DNA of 64,000 nt. Source: Bauldia sp. (GTDB lineage: Bacteria; Pseudomonadota; Alphaproteobacteria; Rhizobiales; Kaistiaceae). The stretch covers positions 62,001 through 126,000 of the forward strand of contig JANQRX010000006.1 in NCBI GenBank assembly GCA_028284325.1, written 5' to 3'. Below the pieces are notes generated by a model that saw nothing but the letters and a program-made list of their open reading frames with translations, was not told the origin of the DNA and ran no database searches. Below, in pieces: positions 37,709 through 46,297 of this stretch. The position numbers and the translations under genes were made by a program. The stretch's first letter is position 1, and each line of letters opens with the position of its first letter.

Positions 37709-38296
37709 TCAGTCGTTGTCGTGGATGCCTTGGACGACCGGGTCGCTGACGGTAAAGCTGATGAAGGTCACCTCAAGACCGGCACGCTCGGGCGTGCAGG
37801 CCATCGGTCCGACCCATATCGGCGCGGCTGTGAGGGAGCACAAGCGTAGCATTCGCCAGTCACCGTCCTTCGTCCGGTACTGCACGAAGATCGCGTCCTT
37901 GAGGCGCGTCGCCCGGACCGAAACGCTGGCCCCGATGTCGGGCGCCGGCAGGACCGACCAGTCCGACTGGCCGCGCGTGACCACCGCGCTGAGGTTGGCT
38001 ACGCCGTCTGAGACCTCGACGCCGGTCTTCAGCCACACTTCTTCTTCCGCGCGCAGCATCAGGCCTGCCTGATCGTAGAGCTGCGTGAACGGCGCAGAAA
38101 GCGTCGCAGTTGCCGTGAAGTCACCCGTTAGTTGGCGCAGCAATGCATGGCCGTTGTCCCGTCGGAAACCGTAGTAGGTGCCCCGCCAGAAGTCAGTCTT
38201 GTTGTCGGTGACGAGCCGAAGCCCGTTATCGTCGACATGCCAGTTTTTGGGCTCGTTGAGCCACGTGTGTTCCGCAAATGGTTGGGAAGTGTTCAC
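37709..38296 (-). CDS. DUF1349 family protein
   Basis: A 195-aa concanavalin-like beta protein: FAEHTWLNEPKNWHVDDNGL, then DFTATATLSAPFTQLYDQAG, GLMLRAEEEVWLKTGVEVSD and VGPMACTPERAGLEVTFISF. This is the DUF1349 layout, a family with no assigned enzyme activity that is often next to sugar genes and may bind carbohydrate. No signal peptide. It is the third gene of the minus-strand unit starting at the GMC oxidoreductase, 32 nt after the small subunit gene. Confidence 0.85.
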   Translation of the reverse strand: MNTSQPFAEHTWLNEPKNWHVDDNGLRLVTDNKTDFWRGTYYGFRRDNGHALLRQLTGDFTATATLSAPFTQLYDQAGLMLRAEEEVWLKTGVEVSDGVANLSAVVTRGQSDWSVLPAPDIGASVSVRATRLKDAIFVQYRTKDGDWRMLRLCSLTAAPIWVGPMACTPERAGLEVTFISFTVSDPVVQGIHDND

Positions 38297-38328
38297 GGCG
38301 CCGACCCTCCTCCGGTGCAGCCAACGCC

Positions 38329-38757
38329 TCAGTCAGTGTCAGGTGTCGGGCGGTAGATCGACCCGCGATCGATCACCCGCTTCAGCATGCCGTTGGCGAT
38401 GTACTCAGGCACGGGCGCCGGTTTCTTCGGATTCGACACTTGGCCTGGGTAGCCGATTGCTTCGCGTACGCGCGGGTCCATGTAGTAGCCACTCGCCGCG
38501 ATCAGACCGATATCGTAGTATGCGGTCTTGTCGTTCTGTTTCAGGTGCTCTTTGCCCTCGGCCGCCGACATGCCGGCGATCGCAGTCATCCCGCGGACGA
38601 AGCCCTCCTCAAGGTCAGGGCGCAGCTCCATGATGCGGTCAAGCACGTCCTCGTGCAGCGTCACATCGCTGCCCCTGGGCATGGTGTCCGTGCCGGGGAT
38701 CATAATGTCGGCGAGGTTGCGAAACGCCTTCCGCAGGGCCGGGGTGATCTGGCTCAT
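38329..38757 (-). CDS. Gluconate 2-dehydrogenase subunit 3-like small subunit
   Basis: A 142-aa helical protein: ALRKAFRNLADIMIPGTDTM, DVLDRIMELRPDLEEGFVRG, AYYDIGLIAASGYYMDPRVR and GYPGQVSNP. This matches the small subunit that accompanies membrane-linked GMC dehydrogenases such as gluconate 2-dehydrogenase and glucoside 3-dehydrogenase. Known relatives often carry a Tat signal that exports the complex; none is visible here, so the pair is probably cytoplasmic. It overlaps the GMC gene by 4 nt. Confidence 0.82.
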   Translation of the reverse strand: MSQITPALRKAFRNLADIMIPGTDTMPRGSDVTLHEDVLDRIMELRPDLEEGFVRGMTAIAGMSAAEGKEHLKQNDKTAYYDIGLIAASGYYMDPRVREAIGYPGQVSNPKKPAPVPEYIANGMLKRVIDRGSIYRPTPDTD

Positions 38758-40382
38758 AGCGGGACCCTCTGGTTGTAGCGGTTCTGGAGAAGGTTATCGA
38801 CGGATCGCAGCGCGGAGGCCGTGATCGTCGCGGTGGGGTGCAGGCCCGAGCAGGTAACGAACACACTGCCGTCGCAAACGAGCAGGTTCTCCACATCGTG
38901 GGAGACGCCGAACTCATTGACCACCGAACGCTCCGGGTCGGTGCCCATCCGGGCCGTACCGCTGAGATGCCAGCCGCATTCACGCACAGGGTTGGAAACT
39001 GTGTAGCCGGTACAACCCGACGCTTCGATCGCCTCGATGACCCGTTCGATGTGCCAGTCCAGGAGCTTTCGTGTGTTCTCGGACGTCTTGTAGTTGATCT
39101 TCGGCGCCGGCAGGCCGTCGCTGTCGGTCAGCTCATCCGACAAGGTAACGCGGTTGTGTTCTTCCGGCAGGTCCTCGGCGATCACGCCCCACTCGAAGAC
39201 TTTACCGACGGTCTGGTCGAAGACCGAATGGATGCCGTCGTCCCAGGCGTTGATAATCGGGTCGTTGTCCTGCCCGCCGCGCAGGCTGAACGGGCCGGCG
39301 ACCGGGGTGATGCCCCACTTGGCGCCGCGCACAAACCCGCGTGACTTGTCGGTTTCATAGAACTGAAGTGAGTAGATGGTGTGCCCGGCTGGTCCGAGCC
39401 AGCTTTCCAGCGGCTCCTCGGAGTAGGCGGCCACGGCCGAGAACGGATGCATCATCAGGTTCTTGCCGAGGAGACCGGAGGAGTTGTTGCCAAGCCCGTT
39501 CGGGAACTTGCCGGATTCCGACATCAGGAGAATGCGGGGCGTTCCAATCGAACTCGCGCACATGATCACCACGTTCGCCTTCTGACGGCGCTCGCGTCCG
39601 TTGCGGTCGATGTAGACCGCGCCGGTCGCCAGGCCGCTGTCGTTGACGGTGATTTCCTTCACGCGGGCGCGGGTGATCAGCTTGGCGCCGTTCTTGATTG
39701 CGAAGGTCCAGTGGGTCTGGTCGAACGATGATTTGGCGCGCTGCGGACACCCGGTCGAGCAAGTGCCATAGCGCACGCATTCGTTCCGACCGCGGTAGGG
39801 CTCGGTCGGAATCGTGTTGGAGCCCGGCCACCAGTGCCAACCGAGCTGGTCCATGCCCTTGACCGCCTTCATGCCGACCTTGCCGATCGGGTGCGGTGGC
39901 ATGATCATCCGCTGACCGGGCGGGTAGGCTGGGTCGCCGGCCAGACCGGCGAGGCCCAATTCCTCATCGAGAATGTTGTAGTACGGGACCAGGTCTTCAT
40001 AGGTGATAGGCCAGTCGTCGGCGACGCCATCGAGCGTCTTGACCCGGAAGTCTGACGGCAGGAAGCGCATCCACATGGCCGTGTAGAGCAGTGTACTGCC
40101 GCCGACGCCGCAGTACATCATTGGTTCCACATCGGAATCGCGCACGTCGGTCGGGTAGTCCGTCTCGATGTCGCGACGGTTGGGGTTCGGATGCCAGCGT
40201 TTCTTGCTGACCAGCTCCCATTCCGGCTTGTCGCCGGCGAACTCCGACGGATCGACGTGATCGCCCTGTTCGAGACAGACCACCCTGACACCGGCGTCGG
40301 TCAGGTGCTTCGCCACGACCCCGCCGGACGCGCCGCCGCCAATGATAAGGACGTCAGCAACGTTCTGATCCCCAGATGCCAT
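38754..40382 (-). CDS. GMC family FAD oxidoreductase (glucoside 3-dehydrogenase-like large subunit)
   Basis: A 542-aa GMC flavoprotein. The FAD motif is VLIIGGGASGGVVAKHLTDAG; CGVGGSTLLYTAMWMRFLP, RYGTCSTGCPQRAKSS and ECGWHLSGTARMGTDPERSV, with CSGLHPTATITASAL at the end, are those of the subgroup that oxidises sugars and sugar acids. Its pairing with a subunit 3-type protein resembles gluconate 2-dehydrogenase and glucoside 3-dehydrogenase. There is no cytochrome c subunit nearby; electrons could go to the ETF encoded divergently. First gene of a minus-strand unit controlled by operator 4. Confidence 0.88.
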   Translation of the reverse strand: MASGDQNVADVLIIGGGASGGVVAKHLTDAGVRVVCLEQGDHVDPSEFAGDKPEWELVSKKRWHPNPNRRDIETDYPTDVRDSDVEPMMYCGVGGSTLLYTAMWMRFLPSDFRVKTLDGVADDWPITYEDLVPYYNILDEELGLAGLAGDPAYPPGQRMIMPPHPIGKVGMKAVKGMDQLGWHWWPGSNTIPTEPYRGRNECVRYGTCSTGCPQRAKSSFDQTHWTFAIKNGAKLITRARVKEITVNDSGLATGAVYIDRNGRERRQKANVVIMCASSIGTPRILLMSESGKFPNGLGNNSSGLLGKNLMMHPFSAVAAYSEEPLESWLGPAGHTIYSLQFYETDKSRGFVRGAKWGITPVAGPFSLRGGQDNDPIINAWDDGIHSVFDQTVGKVFEWGVIAEDLPEEHNRVTLSDELTDSDGLPAPKINYKTSENTRKLLDWHIERVIEAIEASGCTGYTVSNPVRECGWHLSGTARMGTDPERSVVNEFGVSHDVENLLVCDGSVFVTCSGLHPTATITASALRSVDNLLQNRYNQRVPL

Positions 40383-40469
40383 GCGGTACTCCTCCTTGGT
40401 GTGTCCTCTGGCTACGGCGGACGGTGAACCCCGATTCTCAGCTTGCGGACGCCGGGACGAAGTAGGACG

Positions 40470-40520
40470 TTGAAAACGATTTCAGAGCCGCATATAAGCG
40501 GATTGATCGGGAGGCGTCAA
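40470..40520. promoter_or_regulatory. Divergent promoters sharing LacI-type operator 4
   Basis: On the plus strand TTGAAA (40470-40475), 17 nt and TATAAG (40493-40498) point to etfB. On the minus strand TTGACG (plus 40520-40515), 17 nt and TTATAT (plus 40497-40492) point to the GMC gene. The two -10 boxes overlap. Operator TGAAAACGATTTCA (40471-40484) covers the plus -35 and lies 7 nt downstream of the minus -10, so one repressor dimer could shut both. Confidence 0.8.
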
Positions 40521-40546
40521 CGCGCCGATCGCGGAGAGGAAAACCG

Positions 40547-41311
40547 ATGCGTATACTTGCCGTCCTGCGGCTGCTGCCGGACCTGACGGGTGACATCGAC
40601 ATTGCCGATGACGGCGCAGACATCGACCGTGAGTGGATAGACCTCAAGCTCAATGAGTTCGATGATCACGCGCTCGAAGAGGCCTTGGCGATCAGGGATG
40701 CTGTCGGCGGTGAGGTAACGGCTGTTGCCTTCGACGGCCATGGTGTCGACCGCATGCTGAAGACCGCTATTGCTCGCGGCGCCGATGGCGCGGTGGTCCT
40801 GACTCACGACCGCCCGCCTCCCATGACGGCAAGTGACATGGCCGCCGCACTGGCAGATCTGGCGACGGCAGAGGGCGCGGACCTCGTCCTGACGGGGGTC
40901 CTCACCACCGAAGATGTTTTCGGCCATCTTGCCCCACTGCTTGGCGCGCGGATGGGATGGCCGTTCGCCAGCGCCATCAGCGGCGTCGAGATGGGCGAGG
41001 GGTATCTTGATGCCAGGCAGGAGCATGCGGGCGGCTATGCCAATATCCTTCGGGTACAGCTTCCGGCGGTCCTTGGGATTCAGACGGCATCACGCGCGCC
41101 GCGTTATGTGTCGGGAAGCAAGCTGCGTGACGCGATGAAGGAGAAGATACCGCAACGCGATGCGGGGACGGCCGGTGGTTGGCCCGTGGCGACGATTGAC
41201 GCGCTGGCCGAGCCGGCGGCGCGTGGCGGCGGTGAGATGCTCGGCGAGGATGCCGAAGCGGCAGCCGACAAGGTTGCCGCAATCCTGCGCGATCAGGGCG
41301 TGGTGGGCTAG
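40547..41311 (+). CDS. etfB: Electron transfer flavoprotein beta subunit
   Basis: A 254-aa ETF beta-type protein: LKLNEFDDHALEEALAIRDA is the dimer/AMP region, DRMLKTAIARGADGAVVLTH and DLVLTGVLTTEDVFGHLAPL follow, with LPAVLGIQTASRAPRYVS near the recognition loop. The sequence differs from housekeeping EtfB. It begins a unit with etfA and a membrane Fe-S oxidoreductase and is under operator 4, so it serves the flavin dehydrogenases of this regulon. ATG at 40547. Confidence 0.9.
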   Translation: MRILAVLRLLPDLTGDIDIADDGADIDREWIDLKLNEFDDHALEEALAIRDAVGGEVTAVAFDGHGVDRMLKTAIARGADGAVVLTHDRPPPMTASDMAAALADLATAEGADLVLTGVLTTEDVFGHLAPLLGARMGWPFASAISGVEMGEGYLDARQEHAGGYANILRVQLPAVLGIQTASRAPRYVSGSKLRDAMKEKIPQRDAGTAGGWPVATIDALAEPAARGGGEMLGEDAEAAADKVAAILRDQGVVG

Positions 41312-42259
41312 GTGATGGTCAACGTTCTCATTCTTGCTGATGTTCTTGGCGGCAGCGTGCAGCCGATTGGTGCAGAGTTGGCGACTGCGGCCCGCGGGAT
41401 TGCTGGCGGTGGTCGCGTCGACGCGCTGGTTATCGGCCACGCTGCCGGCGCCGAAGCGGGCCCCGGGGTGGATCGTCTGCTGACGATCGATAGCCCTGAC
41501 CTGGCCGTCTACGATCCGGTTGCCTTTGCCCGCGCCTTGGCCGCGGCTTTCGATGCGGTGAAGCCGGACGTAGTCCTGGTCGGCTACACGTCCTTCGGAC
41601 TGGATCTCGGGCCTGCGCTTGCCGGACTGCGCAATCTGCCAGTCATCGGTTATTCGCGTGGCATTGATGTTGTTGGCGACAAGGTGCAGGCCACGACGGC
41701 GCCGTATGCCGGCCGGATCGAGGCAACGGTTTCGGCGCAGCTGCCCGCGGTGGTGAGTGTCATGCCGGGTGCGTTTGCGGCCGCCGAAGGCGAAGCTGTG
41801 GCGGTTGAAGCGCTTCTGCTGCCGTTGGACCTGTCCGATACGGGTATTCAGAACATCCAACAGATCGAGCCGGCGTCGACCGGCGTCGACCTGACGATTG
41901 CTGAGCGGATCGTGTGCGTGGGGCGCGGCATCGGCGACGCGGACTCGATCTCGGTTACAGACGATTTGCGCTCGGCGCTTGCCGCGGAGCTTGCCGGCAG
42001 CCGCCCGGTGATCGACGCAGGCTGGCTCCCGAAAGAACGGCAGGTTGGGAAATCGGGCACTCGGGTGAAGCCGAAACTCTACCTCTCGCTCGGCGTTTCC
42101 GGCGCGCCGGAGCATCTGGAAGGCATGTCCGGCGCCGACCTGATCGTCGCGGTCAACACCGACCCAAAAGCGCCGATCTTCGAGGTCGCCCACTACGGTG
42201 TCGTCTGCGATCTGTTCGATTTCGTCGAGGCGCTGGAAACGCGGTTGGCGGACACCTGA
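41312..42259 (+). CDS. etfA: Electron transfer flavoprotein alpha subunit
   Basis: A 315-aa FAD-binding ETF subunit. The FAD domain carries IVCVGRGIGDADSISVTDDL, GKSGTRVKPKLYLSLGVSG and IVAVNTDPKAPIFEVAHYG, all conserved in EtfA. It accepts electrons through its partner EtfB and delivers them to a quinone reductase, here most likely the downstream Fe-S protein. The start is GTG at 41312 or ATG at 41315, immediately after the etfB stop; one base separates the etfA stop from the next GTG. Confidence 0.92.
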   Translation: MMVNVLILADVLGGSVQPIGAELATAARGIAGGGRVDALVIGHAAGAEAGPGVDRLLTIDSPDLAVYDPVAFARALAAAFDAVKPDVVLVGYTSFGLDLGPALAGLRNLPVIGYSRGIDVVGDKVQATTAPYAGRIEATVSAQLPAVVSVMPGAFAAAEGEAVAVEALLLPLDLSDTGIQNIQQIEPASTGVDLTIAERIVCVGRGIGDADSISVTDDLRSALAAELAGSRPVIDAGWLPKERQVGKSGTRVKPKLYLSLGVSGAPEHLEGMSGADLIVAVNTDPKAPIFEVAHYGVVCDLFDFVEALETRLADT

Positions 42260-42260
42260 C

Positions 42261-44231
42261 GTGCCGGTGGAGACGCTGCTTCTGTGGGCCCTGACGCTCG
42301 CCGCCGCCGCAGTCTTTGTCGCCCGTTTTGTGCGGCTGCTCGTACCGGTGCTGAAAGGGCCGCCGGATCCGCGGACCGATCGCCCAGCTGATCGCTGGCG
42401 TGGGGTCTTTGAGGCGATCGGGCTCCATCGGCGCCTGCTCAATCTGCAACCAGCTGGCATCATTCACGCGCTGGTGTTTGTGTCGTTCTGGGTGCTGTTA
42501 ACCTCGATTATCGAAGCCTTTGGCTCGGGCCTTGTCCCCGGGTTCACGCTCGCGCCATTAGGCGGGAACACCTGGATCGCGCTCCTTCAGGACCTCTTCG
42601 GCGTCATCATGCTGTTGGGCCTGGGGATGGCCGTCCACCAGCGGTTCGTCACCCGACCGCCCCGGTTTGAAGGCTCAAACGCGACAGACGCGACGATCAT
42701 CTACGTGCTGATCGCAGCGATCGTCGTATCGATGCTGGGCGAGGCCGCTGCCGCGATAGTGGCCGACGCCGGTGAAAACGCGTCATGGCGTCCTGTCTCG
42801 CGGGTCCTGGCCGAGCTCCTCACCGTCGCCGGGGTGTCGCCGCAGGTTGCAGCGTTGTGGGAGAGTTTGGCCTACTGGGTGCACGTCGGCGCAATCCTCG
42901 TGTTCCTCGTCTACATTCCTGGATCGAAACACCGACACATGTTTCTGGCCGGGCCGAACGTGTACCTCCGCTCGCTGGAGCCGCGCGGTCAGCAGCCGGC
43001 GCCCCCGGCAGACGAGAACGCGGTCAACTCAATCGAGCGGTTCACCTGGAAGCACCGCTACGACACCCTGGCCTGCACGGAATGTGGCCGCTGCCAGGCC
43101 GCATGTCCGGCTTATGCCGCCGGTCAGCCGCTCAGCCCCAAGAAGCTGATCATGGCGCTGCGCGACAACATGATCGGCGTCGACGGTGCCGACGGTGGCG
43201 CGCCGCTCGCGGGTGAAGTGATCGCGCCGGAGACGCTGTGGGCGTGCACTACGTGCTCCGCCTGCATGGAGGTGTGTCCCGTCCATATCGAGCACGTGCC
43301 TAAGATCGTCGACCTGCGGCGGGAACTCGTCGATTCCGGCGTGATGCCCGAGCTCCTGCAGGAAGCGCTGTTGAACGTGCAGCAGTCCGGCAACTCGCAA
43401 GGCAAGGCCGCGCGGACGCGCGCACGCTGGACGAAGGGCCTCTCCTTCAAGCCGAAAGACGCCCGCAAGGAGCCGGTCGACGTGCTCTGGTTTGTTGGCG
43501 ATTTCGCCTCCTACGACCCGCGGGTGCAGGAAGTGACGCGGCGGATCGCTGAAATTCTTCATGCCGGCGGTGTTGATTTCGGCCTCCTCTACGAGGCCGA
43601 GCAGAACAGCGGCAACGACGTGCGCCGCGCTGGCGAGGAAGGCCTATTCGAGATGCTTGCCATGCAGAATATCGAAGCGATCGATGGCTGCGACTATCGG
43701 AGGATCATGACCTCGGACCCACACAGCCTGAACGCGCTTGCAAACGAGTACCGCAGTCTCGGCAAGGACTACCTCGTGCACCATTACGCCGAGATCGTGC
43801 GCGAGTTGGTTCACACCGGCGCGCTGACGCCACTCCCCCCGTCAGGCGCGCCGGCTGCGACCTATCACGATCCGTGCTACCTCGGTCGCTACAACCGTCA
43901 GTTCGACGCACCTCGGGAATTGGTGGCGCTTGCCGGATACAGGTTGGCCGAGATGCCTCGCAACAAGGAGAACTCGTTCTGTTGCGGGGCCGGCGGTGGC
44001 CGCATCTGGGGCGACGACACCGGCGTGGTGGAGCGTCCGAGCGAGAACCGCATCAGGGAAGCTCTTTCCCTGGGGGATGATGTCTCGGTGTTTGCCGTGT
44101 CCTGCCCAAAGGACAAGGTGATGTACACGGCTGCGGTTCAGGCGCTGGGCGTGGAAGACCGTTTGGCCGTTCGCGATCTCAGCGAAATCTTGCGCTTCGA
44201 GCAGGTTGACGCCATCGCCGATCCGACCTAG
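42261..44231 (+). CDS. Membrane (Fe-S) oxidoreductase, NarI-like/HdrCB fusion
   Basis: About 656 aa. Residues 1-230 contain 5-6 helices of a NarI-like cytochrome b region (HALVFVSFWVLLTSIIEAFG, YWVHVGAILVFLVYIPGSKH) with histidines for haem. Two 4Fe-4S motifs follow: CTECGRCQAACPAY and CTTCSACMEVCPVH. Two CCG (HdrB-type) domains come last, with YHDPCYLGRYNRQFD and NSFCCGAGGGRIW. Proteins of this build next to etfAB, as in dimethylglycine demethylase clusters, pass ETF electrons to quinone in place of ETF:ubiquinone oxidoreductase. GTG at 42261 follows the etfA stop directly. Confidence 0.88.
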   Translation: MPVETLLLWALTLAAAAVFVARFVRLLVPVLKGPPDPRTDRPADRWRGVFEAIGLHRRLLNLQPAGIIHALVFVSFWVLLTSIIEAFGSGLVPGFTLAPLGGNTWIALLQDLFGVIMLLGLGMAVHQRFVTRPPRFEGSNATDATIIYVLIAAIVVSMLGEAAAAIVADAGENASWRPVSRVLAELLTVAGVSPQVAALWESLAYWVHVGAILVFLVYIPGSKHRHMFLAGPNVYLRSLEPRGQQPAPPADENAVNSIERFTWKHRYDTLACTECGRCQAACPAYAAGQPLSPKKLIMALRDNMIGVDGADGGAPLAGEVIAPETLWACTTCSACMEVCPVHIEHVPKIVDLRRELVDSGVMPELLQEALLNVQQSGNSQGKAARTRARWTKGLSFKPKDARKEPVDVLWFVGDFASYDPRVQEVTRRIAEILHAGGVDFGLLYEAEQNSGNDVRRAGEEGLFEMLAMQNIEAIDGCDYRRIMTSDPHSLNALANEYRSLGKDYLVHHYAEIVRELVHTGALTPLPPSGAPAATYHDPCYLGRYNRQFDAPRELVALAGYRLAEMPRNKENSFCCGAGGGRIWGDDTGVVERPSENRIREALSLGDDVSVFAVSCPKDKVMYTAAVQALGVEDRLAVRDLSEILRFEQVDAIADPT

Positions 44232-44609
44232 GCGCGGACAGCAGGAGTGTGGTCGGCGACTGATTCAGTTGGTACAGTCGTATGTCTCATACGCGCCGCC
44301 ATCTCCGGACACTCTGACGTAGCCACTTACTGCAAACAACGGACCTGCCAACCGGAGACTCAAGATATACGACAGCCTGCTGCGCAGCCTTCGTGGTCAT
44401 CTGCGCTCCTTTGCGATGTGGTACTGAGTCCGATCGGTGAGGTCTTTTCGGGCGACGCCTGATAAGGGCTGCTGTCGGACGTCATTCAGTCATCGCCGAT
44501 CGCAACAGCGTCTTTCTTCGAAAATGCCGGTGGCGTCGTTTCTGTTCGTCGGAGCGTGTCGATCTAGCGCGCTTGCCGGAACGGCAGGCATCGCAGCATG
44601 ACATTCCAA
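44232..44609. other. 378-nt intergenic stretch between modules A and B
   Basis: No recognisable gene, operator copy or mobile element. Short open frames here have no family resemblance. It separates the plus-strand module A from the 3' end of the minus-strand module B, so it is a convergent junction where terminators would be expected; I see no strong hairpin with a T-run. Confidence 0.6.
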
Positions 44610-45434
44610 CTATCGAATCGTTTTAAACTGACGCGTCTGCGCGGTCAGCGCCGTTTCGGTCGGCAAGCGCTCCATCGACGAAGCGCCATAAAAGCCGTGG
44701 CAGTTCGAGGTGTTGTCCAGAATGAATTCAGCGTCACTGGGCATGGCGACCGGACCACCATGCACCAGAACGATGGCATCGGGATTGACGCTCATCGCCG
44801 CTTCCGCCCAAGCATCCACCAAAACGGGGCAATCTTCCAGTTTCAAGGCCGTTTCCGCGCCGATGGAGCCGCCGGTCGTCAGCCCCAGGTGACAAACAAT
44901 GATATCAGCGCCAGCCCGCGCCATCGAGCGAGCGTCATCCTCGCCGAACACGTACGGAGTCGTCAGCAAATCGAGCGCCGCTGCCTTTGCGATCATTGCG
45001 ACCTCGAGATCATAGCTCATGCCTGTCTCTTCGAGATTGGCCCCGAAGGTTCCGTCGATTAGCCCAACAGTGGGGAAGTTCTGCACGCCGGCAAAGCCCA
45101 TGCGTTTCAGTTCTTCCAAGAAAATGTCCATTCTGCGGAAGGGATCGGTGCCGTTGACGCCGGCGAGCACGGGCGTACGCTTGACGACCGGAAGCACTTC
45201 GGAGGCCATCTCCACGACGATCGCGTTCGCGTCGCCATAGGCCAAGAGCCCGGCGAGGGAGCCACGCCCGGCCATGCGGTAGCGGCCAGAATTGTAGATC
45301 ACAATCAGATCTATCCCGCCTTCTTCTTCGCATTTGGCCGATAGGCCCGTCCCCGCGCCGCCGCCGATGATCGGCTCACCGCGCTCAATCATGTCACGAA
45401 ACCGTTTCAGTATCGTCGCGCGTTCGTTGCTCAT
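44610..45434 (-). CDS. Phosphoenolpyruvate hydrolase-like TIM-barrel protein
   Basis: A 274-aa protein of the PEP_hydrolase/TIM-barrel signal-transduction family: [78 protein letters not shown] and [20 protein letters not shown]. The true catalytic reaction of this family is not well established. ATG at 45434 gives the normal length; a longer frame upstream is not conserved. It is the last gene of the LacI/TRAP operon, 113 nt after the SDR gene. Confidence 0.8.
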   Translation of the reverse strand: MSNERATILKRFRDMIERGEPIIGGGAGTGLSAKCEEEGGIDLIVIYNSGRYRMAGRGSLAGLLAYGDANAIVVEMASEVLPVVKRTPVLAGVNGTDPFRRMDIFLEELKRMGFAGVQNFPTVGLIDGTFGANLEETGMSYDLEVAMIAKAAALDLLTTPYVFGEDDARSMARAGADIIVCHLGLTTGGSIGAETALKLEDCPVLVDAWAEAAMSVNPDAIVLVHGGPVAMPSDAEFILDNTSNCHGFYGASSMERLPTETALTAQTRQFKTIR

Positions 45435-45547
45435 GCCGGCTGGCTCCCAAGTTCCCGGCCCCGGTGGCGCGGCGGGCCGTTCAGTTTCAGACACATGCGT
45501 CCGTCCAAGATTTGATGCTGCGCAACAATCTCCGTATCTGGACACCG

Positions 45548-46297
45548 CTAGATCGGCAGGACGGCGCCGCTTACGTCGATCGTCGCTCCCGAGATGTAGC
45601 CAGCATCAGAAGACAGGAGGAACAGGACAACCGGCGCCAGGTCTCCCGCGGTGGCGAGGCGGCCCAGCGGAATGCCGGCAATCTGACGTTGACGATCCGC
45701 ATCGGTCAGGATGGCCGAAACGCGTTCGCCTTCCGTCGTCCCGGGAGCCATGGCATTCGCACGAATACCGTCGGGGCCGAATTCGCGGGCGATATGGCGC
45801 GTCAGGCCGAGCACGCCAGCCTTGGCCGCGGTGTAATGCGATCCGAGCGCTGGGCTCGTCGACCTTCCGGCGAGCGAACTGAAATTGACGATCGCTCCCC
45901 CGCCCGAAACGCGCATGCGTCTCACTGCCTCTTGGCAGCACAGAAACGTGCCCTTCAGGTTCGAATCCAACACAAGATCGTAGTCCGCCTCAGTGATATC
46001 GAGAAAGGTGATGTTTTCCGAGTAACCGCCGGCGCAATTGACGAGCCCGTCCAGCCGCTCAAAGGCGGCATCGACCGTGTCGAACGCCGCGGCGACTTCC
46101 GACGGGCTGGTGACATCGGCGCTTGTGCCGAGATGGCCCGGGCCCAGCGCTTCCGCTGCCATCGTCGCGCGATCTTCGTCGAGGTCGATAATGGCAACGC
46201 GCGCGCCCTCTCGGGCGAGGTCCTCCGCGATGACCCGGCCAATACCGCGTCCCGCGCCGGTGACGATGAAGTTCTTTGCCTGAAATCGGTCGGTCAT
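45548..46297 (-). CDS. Short-chain dehydrogenase/reductase (module B)
   Basis: A 249-aa classical [19 protein letters not shown] is the cofactor motif, an acidic residue after strand 2 (IIDLDED) suggests NAD preference, NCAGGYSEN is the NNAG element, and Ser/Tyr/Lys are in [10 protein letters not shown] and SHYTAAKAG. The length fits sugar or hydroxyacid dehydrogenases of the FabG-like group. ATG at 46297 overlaps the DctQ stop by 4 nt, so it is coupled to the TRAP operon. Confidence 0.92.
   Translation of the reverse strand: MTDRFQAKNFIVTGAGRGIGRVIAEDLAREGARVAIIDLDEDRATMAAEALGPGHLGTSADVTSPSEVAAAFDTVDAAFERLDGLVNCAGGYSENITFLDITEADYDLVLDSNLKGTFLCCQEAVRRMRVSGGGAIVNFSSLAGRSTSPALGSHYTAAKAGVLGLTRHIAREFGPDGIRANAMAPGTTEGERVSAILTDADRQRQIAGIPLGRLATAGDLAPVVLFLLSSDAGYISGATIDVSGAVLPI

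Noticed and set aside
45396..45409. GAAACCGTTTC as a further operator copy
   Set aside because: It is inside the coding sequence of the PEP-hydrolase-like gene and departs from the consensus at the outer TGA and central positions.
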